Of a stretch of 41,264 nucleotides of DNA, positions 24,451 through 32,668 are shown piece after piece (the first letter of the stretch is position 1; each line of letters begins with the position of its first letter). The stretch spans positions 1 through 41,264 of the forward strand of contig JAIFMP010000081.1 in assembly GCA_020048405.1 (NCBI GenBank), in the 5' to 3' direction. The stretch is from Hydrogenophaga sp. (GTDB lineage Bacteria; Pseudomonadota; Gammaproteobacteria; Burkholderiales; Burkholderiaceae_C). A program made the position numbers and the translations under genes. The notes under the pieces were generated by a model. It did no database searches. It worked only from the letters and a program-made list of their open reading frames with translations, and was not told the DNA's origin.

Positions 24451-25544
24451 CGGGTCGGCCTCCCGCCCAGCACATTGCGCTTCCACAGGTCGCCGAGGTT
24501 GTAGTCCTCAAGCCAGTCCTTTAGCTCCTCCGGATCCAGCCGCTTGAGCACCGTGGCACCGCTTTCACGTTCCACGACCACCACGTCCTGCGGTTCAAAA
24601 GCGTTGAGCAACTCAACTGACTGGGTGGAGACGATCACCTGTTTGGTTTCAGCCACCTGCTTGAGCATGTCCGCCAGCAGGTTGATGGCGTACGGGTGCA
24701 GACCCAGCTCAGGTTCGTCGATCAACACCGTGTCGGGCAGCAGGTGCATGGGTTGCATCAGCAACGTGGTCAGGCAAATAAAACGCAAGGTGCCGTCCGA
24801 CAGCACGTGTGCCTTGTACGGCGTGTCCGGATCGGTCTGCTCAAACCACTCCAGTTCAATGTTCTCTGGCAAAGGATCGCGGATGACAAAGCCACCGAAG
24901 AAAGGCGCCGCCAGCTTGATCGTGTCAACGATGCGCTGATAGGCGTCAGGGTAGGTCTTGTTGAGACTGGCCAGATACGCCGCCAGGTTGTCCGCTGCCG
25001 GTTTCAGTCGCAGGTTGTCGTTGCTGCCATGCGGGCGCTTTACGGCGGCTGAATCGCCTGTGTCGTGAAAATGGTACTGACGCCAGCTTTGCATGGCTGG
25101 TCGCACGTACTTGCTCACAGCCTGCTGGTCGTCTCGCAGCTTGGCTTCATCGTGTGCAGTGCCCAGAGAGATCGCTTTGGCCGTGAAGTGCCCGTCAATC
25201 CAGGTTTGCTCGCGGCTGAAGATCAGCCGGTTGTCTGCCGTCGGCGTCAGGCTGATTCGGTAGCCATTGCTGATGCCTTGATACCCAGGTTCAAAGTAGA
25301 TCTCGACATCCATCTGCTGGGTGCGCTTGCGGCTGCCGTGCAGCAGCGCATCCGGCCCGCCCTGCTTCTGCACAAAAGTCTGCAAGTTGCCATCAGCCAG
25401 CGCCGCCAACAGTTTGAAGATGCCGATGAAGTTGCTTTTGCCCGCGCCATTGGCACCAATCAGCACATTGAGCTTGCGCAGCTCGAAATTTTCAAGCTTG
25501 GCGACGGACTTGTAGCCTCTCAGGGTGACGGTTTTGAGTTTCAT
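24447..25544 (-). CDS. AAA-family ATPase (AAA_21/RloA/OLD-like ABC-ATPase fold)
   Basis: LRGYKSVAKLENFELRKLNVLIGANGAGKSNFIGIFKLL (Walker A), LSDGTLRFICLTTLL, VLIDEPELGLHPYAINLLADML (Walker B), VIVSTQSVELL. Confidence 0.9.
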   Translation of the reverse strand: MKLKTVTLRGYKSVAKLENFELRKLNVLIGANGAGKSNFIGIFKLLAALADGNLQTFVQKQGGPDALLHGSRKRTQQMDVEIYFEPGYQGISNGYRISLTPTADNRLIFSREQTWIDGHFTAKAISLGTAHDEAKLRDDQQAVSKYVRPAMQSWRQYHFHDTGDSAAVKRPHGSNDNLRLKPAADNLAAYLASLNKTYPDAYQRIVDTIKLAAPFFGGFVIRDPLPENIELEWFEQTDPDTPYKAHVLSDGTLRFICLTTLLMQPMHLLPDTVLIDEPELGLHPYAINLLADMLKQVAETKQVIVSTQSVELLNAFEPQDVVVVERESGATVLKRLDPEELKDWLEDYNLGDLWKRNVLGGRPTR

Positions 25545-25623
25545 CTGGCAGTTGCTCCGTGTGCTGATTCTCCCAGACCGCTACCCGATCCAGGTTGGCC
25601 AGGAATCCTCGGCGTTGACTCGC

Positions 25624-27282
25624 TCACACTGCGACATCCATCTCTGCGCTCTGAACCTTGAGTTCCCCTGACAGAAGCCTCGGCAGCAGTGCGTCGCGAA
25701 ACTTTGCAAGGGTTTCTGTCGAGTCAGCCAAGTGCGGCAGTCTTAACAAGATCGGTTTGAGCAACTCGTCATACGCATCCAGAACGGCCTTGGGCGGGAC
25801 GACCAGAGGCAAAGCCTTGACGCTGCCTGTTGGGCGTGCAATGGCGGGCACGCCAACCTGGCTGGTGTTGGACAGCAGCTGCCGTTTCCCAGTGTCCGAA
25901 CGAAGAAACTCGAAGAGGTACCGGGCGCTCATGCGAGCGCGATCGACCGAGAGCAGCATTTGGCTTTGCGAGACGACGTAACGCGGGAACTTGCTGCGTT
26001 GAGGTATCAGACCAACTTGTCCCAGGGTTCCGCGATGGGTGATGACTATGTCGCCCGGAAATGCGTTGGCGCTCTTGAGCTCATCGGCCTTGGTTTCGGT
26101 GAGGAATACATAGTTGCGCTCCATCAAGCCGTCGGTGAGGTTTCCGCCTCGGATAACGGGTACACCCTCCTCAACAAAGTTGTCCTTCTTGATGTCTGAA
26201 CCGAAAGGACCCATCGCTACACGGGCGGTGACATCCCCAATACGACTGGCGAGCCAACCAGAAGGGATCGCTCCCAGTTCTGAATCCTTCATATCATCCG
26301 GAAACAGCGCGGCGGTGGCGGCTAGGGTGGCGAACTGTTCGGATGGCAGGGTGTCGAGTTCGGCGTCGGGTTTGCCGCTGATGGCGGTCATCGCGGCGCG
26401 CAGCGGGTCGCGGCCTGCTGCCTTGGCGGCGATCTTGGCTTTGACGGGGTCGAAATTGACAAACCACGATGTGAAGATGGCTTGCGCCATGGCTTCGAGG
26501 GTTTGGTTGATGCGGCAGTTGACGGTGATCTTGTCGTCAAGCACGCTGAGCATTTGAGCAATTCGTCGCTGCGTGCCAAGGCCTGGCACTCGAACTCTTG
26601 CCAAGTGCAGATGGTTCCTGTTGACACCCGGTACAGCCCCCTTGTCCGAATAGGCATGGAAATCCAGGGTCTTCAGGAAGTAACTAATGAACCGCGGATC
26701 GTTGCCCTTGAAGTCACGAACATAGAGCGTCGTGTTCAATGGCCAATAGTCCTCTTCAACGTAAAAGACCTCGCCGATGGTTCCGTATCGACCTGTCACG
26801 ACGCCAGGGCCTTTGACCATGGCCTCGAAGTGAAAGTCACTCACTCCAGAAGACGAGACGATTGGCACGTGCCCTTGAGTTCGCTTGTCTTTAGGTAGGT
26901 CATAGCCGCGCTTTAACTCGAGCACCTCTCCGAGAGAGGCTTCTGTCCACTCGCTACTAGAAGCCACAACCCCGCCCCGCCCCACCTTTTGCACCACTAC
27001 CCTATCCCGCTCAATGATCTTCCTGAACGACTCACTGGTCGTCGCCCAATCCACCACATCCACTTTGTAGGGCAAGTCTGATTCATCAAACGCTTCCTCC
27101 AGCAGCCCTAAGGTGCGAAAGCTCAGCGGCGTTTCGCCGACGATGCACAAGTCAAGATCGGAATACTCCTTGGCAAGCCATTTGGCGCGGGAACCAAAGG
27201 CCCAGACTTCACGATTGGGGACAAGCTTCGCCAAAGTTTCCTGAACCATTTTCAGGTGGTCGGCGCGAATATCAAGCAACAT
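25624..27282 (-). CDS. hsdS: MNT nucleotidyltransferase domain fused to type I R-M specificity subunit HsdS
   Basis: N-term about 100 aa VWAFGSRAKWLAKEYSDLDLCIVG (MNT GSxA-SDLDL motif); from about 26967 HsdS: EWTEASLGEVLELKRGYDLPKDKRTQG...GTQRRIAQMLSVLDDKI...GWLASRIGDV...LAKFRDALLPRLLSGEL. Confidence 0.9.
   Translation of the reverse strand: MLLDIRADHLKMVQETLAKLVPNREVWAFGSRAKWLAKEYSDLDLCIVGETPLSFRTLGLLEEAFDESDLPYKVDVVDWATTSESFRKIIERDRVVVQKVGRGGVVASSSEWTEASLGEVLELKRGYDLPKDKRTQGHVPIVSSSGVSDFHFEAMVKGPGVVTGRYGTIGEVFYVEEDYWPLNTTLYVRDFKGNDPRFISYFLKTLDFHAYSDKGAVPGVNRNHLHLARVRVPGLGTQRRIAQMLSVLDDKITVNCRINQTLEAMAQAIFTSWFVNFDPVKAKIAAKAAGRDPLRAAMTAISGKPDAELDTLPSEQFATLAATAALFPDDMKDSELGAIPSGWLASRIGDVTARVAMGPFGSDIKKDNFVEEGVPVIRGGNLTDGLMERNYVFLTETKADELKSANAFPGDIVITHRGTLGQVGLIPQRSKFPRYVVSQSQMLLSVDRARMSARYLFEFLRSDTGKRQLLSNTSQVGVPAIARPTGSVKALPLVVPPKAVLDAYDELLKPILLRLPHLADSTETLAKFRDALLPRLLSGELKVQSAEMDVAV
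26970..26986. repeat. Pentameric CCCCG/GGGGC tandem repeat at the MNT-HsdS joint
   Basis: CCCCG CCCCG CCCCA CC on the plus strand. Confidence 0.8.
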
Positions 27283-27682
27283 GGGCAGGCAGCCTTTGCA
27301 GCAAATCGCGCGCATTGCTTACAAAGTCGCCAATTTGGGCAAATACCCCTTGAGCGATTTCGGAGTCGTAGCTGTGTGAGGTGCGATCACGTGCAGCCAA
27401 AAAACCAAACCAGCTTTCAGCATCGGCCAGCATGCCCAGTTTGGCAGCTTCGCGTATCCAACCCTTTTTGGCGCTGGCTTCGTCCATGTCGTATTTTTCT
27501 TTGAGCACACGAATGACCAGTTGCCGACTTAAATCCATGGCCACTTCAAAACGTTGAATCGCTCCATCACGCACACTCAACGTCAATCGAGATTGGTGCT
27601 CTGTGGCGTAGCGGTAATCGTCAAGCGCATCTTCAACGGCCTTGACCGCCAGATGCAAAGCTTCAAGGCTGATTTCAGACAT
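27272..27682 (-). CDS. HEPN-domain protein (HI0074-like nucleotidyltransferase substrate-binding family)
   Basis: All-helical; ALHLAVKAVEDALDDY...FEVAMDLSRQLVIRVL...WFGFLAARDRTSHSYDSEIAQ (R-x4-H HEPN motif); overlaps the MNT start. Confidence 0.85.
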   Translation of the reverse strand: MSEISLEALHLAVKAVEDALDDYRYATEHQSRLTLSVRDGAIQRFEVAMDLSRQLVIRVLKEKYDMDEASAKKGWIREAAKLGMLADAESWFGFLAARDRTSHSYDSEIAQGVFAQIGDFVSNARDLLQRLPAHVA

Positions 27683-27881
27683 GATTTGCGCCTTCCAATT
27701 TCAGATAAACAACGTACTCACCTTGGTCGTCAAGTGCCAATAGATTGCCTTGTTGCAAGGCAATCAGATGCTGCGGTTTCAGCGTGATCAACTGACTCGC
27801 CCAGCGTTTACCAAAAGGTTTTTCAGATGCTTCGGTGTCGAAGATGTCATCGACGATGGCAATGTATTCGTCGCTATTCAT
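27675..27881 (-). CDS. 68-aa conserved-looking small protein of unknown function between hsdM and HEPN
   Basis: MNSDEYIAIVDDIFDTEASEKPFGKRWASQLITLKPQHLIALQQGNLLALDDQGEYVVYLKLEGANHV; overlaps both neighbours by 4-8 nt. Confidence 0.7.
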   Translation of the reverse strand: MNSDEYIAIVDDIFDTEASEKPFGKRWASQLITLKPQHLIALQQGNLLALDDQGEYVVYLKLEGANHV

Positions 27882-29608
27882 AATTTGTAGCCCAAACCAG
27901 CCAGGTTATTTTTGATTTCACCCTCCAGCTTGGCACTCTCTGCAAACTGCGCAACCAGTTGCTTTGTAAGCCGCGCCATCTTGTCGGCGAAGGCTTCGGC
28001 GTCTTCCTCCTGGTGTTCGGCTCCCACGTAGCGCCCCGGGGTCAACACGTATTCGTGCTTGCGGACGTCGTCCAGCTTTGCTGAGTAGCAAAAGCCTTTG
28101 ACATCCGCATACCCCTCGCCCTGCTGCCAGGCGTGGAAGGTGTTAGCGATTTTTTGAATGTCGTCTTCGGTGAAATCACGCAGCACACGGTCTTTCATGT
28201 GGCCCATCTGGCGGGCGTCGATGAAGAGGAACTGCTTACGGCGGTCGCGCTTTTTCTTGCTGAGGTTGAAGCCGTTGGCCTTGTCGCGGGTCAGGAACCA
28301 GATGCAGGCAGGTATTTGCGTGTTGGTGAAGAGCTGGCCGGGCAGCGCAACCATGCATTCCACGCAGTCGCGCTCCACCAGTTGCTTGCGAATCTCGCCT
28401 TCGTTGTTGGTGTTGCTGCTCATGGAGCCGTTGGCCAGCAACAAGGCCATGCTGCCGGTGGGTGCCAGGTGGTGGAGCATGTGCTGCAGCCAGGCGAAGT
28501 TAGCATTGCCCTGGGGAGGGGTACAGCCGGGCAACCAGCGCGGATCGTTCTCCAGCTTGGCGTTCCACCATTCCTTCATATTGAAGGGTGGGTTGGCCAT
28601 GACGTAGTCGGCCCGCAGGTCGGGGTGCAGGTCATTCAGCAGGGTGTCGGCGTGGCCACCGCCAAAGTTGAAGTCGATGCCGCGGATGGCCATGTTCATG
28701 GCCGCGAGCTTCCAGGTGGTGGGGTTGCTCTCTTGGCCGTAGACGCTGATCTGGCAGCTGGCTTTGTTGCCGGTGCCCGTTGCGTACTTCGCCGACTTAC
28801 CTGCGTGCTGTTCAATGAACTCTTCGCTCTGCACAAAGAAGCCGCCAGAGCCCATGCAGGGGTCGTACACGCGACCTTTGAAGGGCTGGAGCATGTTGAC
28901 AATGAGGCTGACGATGGCTTTGGGCGTGTAGTACTGGCCACCCTTCTTGCCTTCGGCCAAGGCGAACTGGCCGAGAAAGTATTCGTAAATGTGGCCCAAG
29001 ATGTCCTTGGCCTTGAGGCTGAGCGGCTGGCCCTTGTATTCGGAGGCGTGAAAGTTGGTGTCAGAGAACAAGGCCATGAGCTCGGCCAGCTTGTACGACT
29101 CGATTTCGGTGTTCGCGAAATTCTTGTTGAGCACGTTCTTGAGCTTTTTCTCGTTCTCGCGCTCAATGGCTTCCATGGCGTTGTCGATGAGCCAGCCGAC
29201 GGTGCGCATCTTTTCGGGCTCGTTTTTGCCGGCCTGGTTCCAGGGCAAACCAGTGCCGGGTGGCAACTGGGCACACGCGACCAGCATGGGCCAGCGCGCT
29301 TCGCTGGGCACCCAGAAGACGTTCTTCTCGGTGTAGTAGTCACGCACCTCCAGCTCGGCGGCAAGGTCGACCTTATAGGTGCCGGGGTACTCGGCCGGGT
29401 TCATGTAGTAATCGTGCGCCGGATCGGTGAACTGGGCCTTGAGTTCGTTCTGGCGCTCTTCAAACGCGTCAGACACGTACTTGATGAACAGCAGGCCGAG
29501 CACGATGTGCTTGTAGACGGCGGCGTCCAGGCTGGGCAGCAGCTTGTTGGCGGCGGTCCAGAGCTTCTTTTCGAGGTCGTCAAAAAACTGTTGTTCGGTG
29601 GTGTTCAT
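27878..29608 (-). CDS. hsdM: Type I restriction-modification DNA methyltransferase subunit M
   Basis: LLFIKYVSDAFEER, GGQYYTPKAIVSLIVNMLQPFKGRVYDPCMGSGGFFVQ, YVMANPPFN (NPPF); full length. Confidence 0.97.
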   Translation of the reverse strand: MNTTEQQFFDDLEKKLWTAANKLLPSLDAAVYKHIVLGLLFIKYVSDAFEERQNELKAQFTDPAHDYYMNPAEYPGTYKVDLAAELEVRDYYTEKNVFWVPSEARWPMLVACAQLPPGTGLPWNQAGKNEPEKMRTVGWLIDNAMEAIERENEKKLKNVLNKNFANTEIESYKLAELMALFSDTNFHASEYKGQPLSLKAKDILGHIYEYFLGQFALAEGKKGGQYYTPKAIVSLIVNMLQPFKGRVYDPCMGSGGFFVQSEEFIEQHAGKSAKYATGTGNKASCQISVYGQESNPTTWKLAAMNMAIRGIDFNFGGGHADTLLNDLHPDLRADYVMANPPFNMKEWWNAKLENDPRWLPGCTPPQGNANFAWLQHMLHHLAPTGSMALLLANGSMSSNTNNEGEIRKQLVERDCVECMVALPGQLFTNTQIPACIWFLTRDKANGFNLSKKKRDRRKQFLFIDARQMGHMKDRVLRDFTEDDIQKIANTFHAWQQGEGYADVKGFCYSAKLDDVRKHEYVLTPGRYVGAEHQEEDAEAFADKMARLTKQLVAQFAESAKLEGEIKNNLAGLGYKL

Positions 29609-29689
29609 GTTTGCTTGTCGGTTTTGGGCCTGCGCCAGGGCTTACCCTTGCTGAGCAAGCCTATTCGATTTGGCGACGGTTTTTTGAGG

Positions 29690-30724
29690 TCAATCGAACT
29701 TCACGCGTGGGTCAACCCACACGTAGCACAGGTCGCTGATCAGCTTGGTGACCAGCCCAATCAGCGTGAAAAAGTACAGCGTACCCAGCACCACAGGGTA
29801 GTCGCGCCGAATGACGGCCTCGTAACTCAGCAGGCCCAGGCCGTCCAGCGAGAACAGCGTTTCAATCAGCAGCGAGCCCGCAAAAAATGCACCGATGAAA
29901 GCCGAAGGAAAGCCGGTGATGATGGGCAGCAGCGCGTTGCGAAACACATGGCCGTACAGCACCTGGCGCTCGCTCAGGCCTTTGGCGCGGGCGGTCAGCA
30001 CGTACTGCTTGCGAATTTCTTCCAGGAATGCGTTCTTGGTCAGCATGGCCGTCACGGCAAAGCTTCCCAGCACCATGGCAGTGACCGGCAGGCAGATGTG
30101 CCACAGGTAGTCCACCACCTTGGCACCCCAAGTCAACTCGTCCCAATTGGAAGAGGTCAGCCCGCGCAGTGGGAACCACTGCAACTGCCCCCCAAACACC
30201 ACCAGCAGCGCCACGCCCAGCACAAAGCCTGGAATGGCGTAGCCCGCCAGCACCAGCAGCGTGGTCACCAGGTCAAACCGCGAACCGGCACGCACGGCCT
30301 TGGCCACGCCCAGGGGCACGGCCACGCCGTAGCTGATGAAGAAGGTCCAAAGCCCCAGGCTGATGGAGACCGGCAGCTTTTCCACCATCAGCTGCCACAC
30401 GTCCTTGTTCTGGAAAAAGCTGCGCCCCAGGTCAAAGCGGGCAAACTGGCCGAGCATTTGCACAAAACGCTCGGTGGGCGGCTTGTCGAAACCGTACAAG
30501 GCCTTGATTTGTTCCAGTTTTTTGGGGTCAACGCCCTGCCCTCCCCGGTAACCCAAGCCACCACCTTCGGCCCCGCCACTGCCTGCTGCGCTGGATTTGG
30601 CTTCGGCCAGGTACTGCTCCACCGGGCCACCGGGCACAAACTGGATGACCACAAACGTGAGCAGCAGCACGCCAAACAGCGTGGGCACCATCAACAACAG
30701 GCGTTTGAGGATGTAGCTCAGCAT
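29690..30724 (-). CDS. yejB: Peptide ABC transporter permease (YejB-type)
   Basis: MLSYILKRLLLMVPTLFGVLLLTFVVIQFVPGGPVEQYLAE...YGFDKPPTERFVQMLGQFARFDLGRSFF. Confidence 0.93.
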   Translation of the reverse strand: MLSYILKRLLLMVPTLFGVLLLTFVVIQFVPGGPVEQYLAEAKSSAAGSGGAEGGGLGYRGGQGVDPKKLEQIKALYGFDKPPTERFVQMLGQFARFDLGRSFFQNKDVWQLMVEKLPVSISLGLWTFFISYGVAVPLGVAKAVRAGSRFDLVTTLLVLAGYAIPGFVLGVALLVVFGGQLQWFPLRGLTSSNWDELTWGAKVVDYLWHICLPVTAMVLGSFAVTAMLTKNAFLEEIRKQYVLTARAKGLSERQVLYGHVFRNALLPIITGFPSAFIGAFFAGSLLIETLFSLDGLGLLSYEAVIRRDYPVVLGTLYFFTLIGLVTKLISDLCYVWVDPRVKFD

Positions 30725-30744
30725 GTGCAATCACTCAACAGGTA

Positions 30745-30780
30745 ATAGCAAACTTTGCTTACCAATAAAGCGCCAGAGGC
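30745..30780 (+). repeat. Dispersed 36-nt element, copy D (yejA-yejB intergenic)
   Basis: ATAGCA-AACTTTGCTTACCA-ATAAAGCGCCA-GAGGC. Confidence 0.7.
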
Positions 30781-30792
30781 AGTTTTGATCAT

Positions 30793-32589
30793 TTATTTGG
30801 CCCACCAGGTGTCCAGCGCCCACGCCTCGGCGCCTTGGGTGTAGGGTGGCATGGTCTCGGGCTTGGCCAGGCGCAGTGCGCTGTAGGCCAGGCGGTGGGT
30901 GCCAGCGGTCCATTGGGGCACGAGCACATGGCTGTGAGTGATGACGCGCTCCAGCGCGCGGCAGGCCGGCAACAGCTCGGCCTTGGTTTTGGCGGCGGTC
31001 ATGGCGGTGATGAGGGCATCGACCGCCGGGCTCTTCATGCCGGTGAAGTTGCCTGAGTCTTCGGTGTCGGCGGCTTTGCTGCCAAACAAATCCGCGTATT
31101 CCTGCCCGGGGTTGTGCGTGCCGCCAAACGCCATGCTGGTGATGTCGAACTCAAACTTCTGCAGCCGCTGCTGGTACAGGGCAAAGTCCACAGGGCGGAA
31201 CCGCAGGGTGATGCCCAGTTTTTCCAAATTGCGGATCCAGGGCGTGACCACGCGGGCGCCACTTTCGTTGCTGTCCAGGTACTCCAGTTCCAGCGCCTGG
31301 CTGGCGGCATTTCGCAAAGCCCCGTCTTTGTAAACCCAGCCCGCATCGGCCAACAGTTGTTTGGCTTTCAGCAGGTTGCCACGCAGGCTGCTGTCGCCAT
31401 CGGTGCGCGGCGGTGTGGCCATGGGGCCAAAAACGGTGTCAGGCACCTGGCCGCGCCAGCGGTTCAGCAACGCCAGTTCGTCGGCGCTGGGCTGGCCAGT
31501 GGCCTGGCAGTCGGTGTTGCCAAACAGGCCGTTCACACGCTGGTAGGCGTTGTAGAACATCTGGCGGTTCATCCACTCGTAGTCCATGGCCAGGCCCAGT
31601 GCCTGGCGCACCCGCACATCCTTCAGGCGTTCACGCCGGGTGTTCAGCACGTAGCTTTGAAAGCCCGAGGGCAGGCGGTGCTTCAGTTCCAGCTTGACCA
31701 GTTCGCCGCTGTCAAACTTCTTTCCGGTCACGCGGCGGGCCCAGTCGCCTGCAGAGAAAAACCGCATCAAATCGAATTCGCCCGCCTTCAGGGCCTCCAG
31801 CCGGGCCGTGTTGTCCTTGTAAATCTTGACGATGATGCGGTCGAAGTTGGCGCTGCCTTTGCGCACGGGCAAGTCCTTGGCCCAGTAGTCGGCGTTGCGC
31901 ACGTAGGTGATGTCCTTGCCGAAGCGCACCGGGCCGATTTTGTAAGGCCCGCTGCCAATGGGCTCGTCCATCACCACCTCGTTGAACGGTTTGCCGGCGC
32001 CCCACTGGTGGCTGAACACGGGCAGCCCGCCCACGGTCAGCGGCAATTCACGGTTGGGCTTCTTGAAGCGGTAACGCACCGTGCGGTCGTCCAGCACGTC
32101 CAGCCCGGCCACGTCTTCCAGCGCTGTTTTGTACGCGGGAGAGGTGTGGGGGCCCATCAGCGTGTCGTAGCTGTGCTTCACGTCTTTGGCCACCACCGGG
32201 GCTCCGTTGTGGAATTTGGCCTGGGGCCGCAGGCGAAAGGTGGCGCTCAGGCCATCGGGCGCGACGGTCACGTCTTCGGCCAGCAGACCGTAGCCGGCAG
32301 CGGTTTCGTCCAGCGCGCCCGTCAGCAGCGTGTCGAACATCAGGCCCGACAGGTAAGCGGGCGCGTTGCCTTTGATGGTGAAGGGGTTGTACTTGTCAAA
32401 GGTGGAGGTGCGCAGGTTGCTCACCAGGCGCATCTCACCGCCCTTGGGGGCCTGCGGGTTGACGTAATCGAAATGGGTGAACCCAGGCGGGTACTTCAAC
32501 TCGCCCCACAGCGCGTAGCCGTGCGCCGCCCAGGTGGTGGGGCTGAAACAAGCGAGCACGAACGTCAGGCAAACCGGCAAAAGGCGCAT
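30793..32589 (-). CDS. yejA: Extracellular solute-binding protein of a peptide ABC transporter (YejA-type)
   Basis: Signal peptide then HGYALWGELKYPPGFTHFDYVNPQAPKGGEMRL...SFDKYNPF-like (TFDKYNPF), C-term PQWTAGTHRLAYSALRLAKPETMPPY. Confidence 0.9.
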   Translation of the reverse strand: MRLLPVCLTFVLACFSPTTWAAHGYALWGELKYPPGFTHFDYVNPQAPKGGEMRLVSNLRTSTFDKYNPFTIKGNAPAYLSGLMFDTLLTGALDETAAGYGLLAEDVTVAPDGLSATFRLRPQAKFHNGAPVVAKDVKHSYDTLMGPHTSPAYKTALEDVAGLDVLDDRTVRYRFKKPNRELPLTVGGLPVFSHQWGAGKPFNEVVMDEPIGSGPYKIGPVRFGKDITYVRNADYWAKDLPVRKGSANFDRIIVKIYKDNTARLEALKAGEFDLMRFFSAGDWARRVTGKKFDSGELVKLELKHRLPSGFQSYVLNTRRERLKDVRVRQALGLAMDYEWMNRQMFYNAYQRVNGLFGNTDCQATGQPSADELALLNRWRGQVPDTVFGPMATPPRTDGDSSLRGNLLKAKQLLADAGWVYKDGALRNAASQALELEYLDSNESGARVVTPWIRNLEKLGITLRFRPVDFALYQQRLQKFEFDITSMAFGGTHNPGQEYADLFGSKAADTEDSGNFTGMKSPAVDALITAMTAAKTKAELLPACRALERVITHSHVLVPQWTAGTHRLAYSALRLAKPETMPPYTQGAEAWALDTWWAK

Positions 32590-32668
32590 GCGACAATTCT
32601 GCCCACTTTCTGTCGGGCTTCTCTGTGGGCCCGGTCATCAACCCCACACACCAAGATTCGAGAACACC

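Noticed and set aside
29609-29689. Dedicated hsdM promoter
   Set aside because: A TTGACC is present on the minus strand but no convincing -10 at proper spacing; left undecided.
28133-30745. 870-aa plus-strand ORF
   Set aside because: Entirely antisense to hsdM and yejB, both well supported by motifs; low-complexity composition (His/Gln/Val rich) typical of antisense ORFs in GC-rich DNA.
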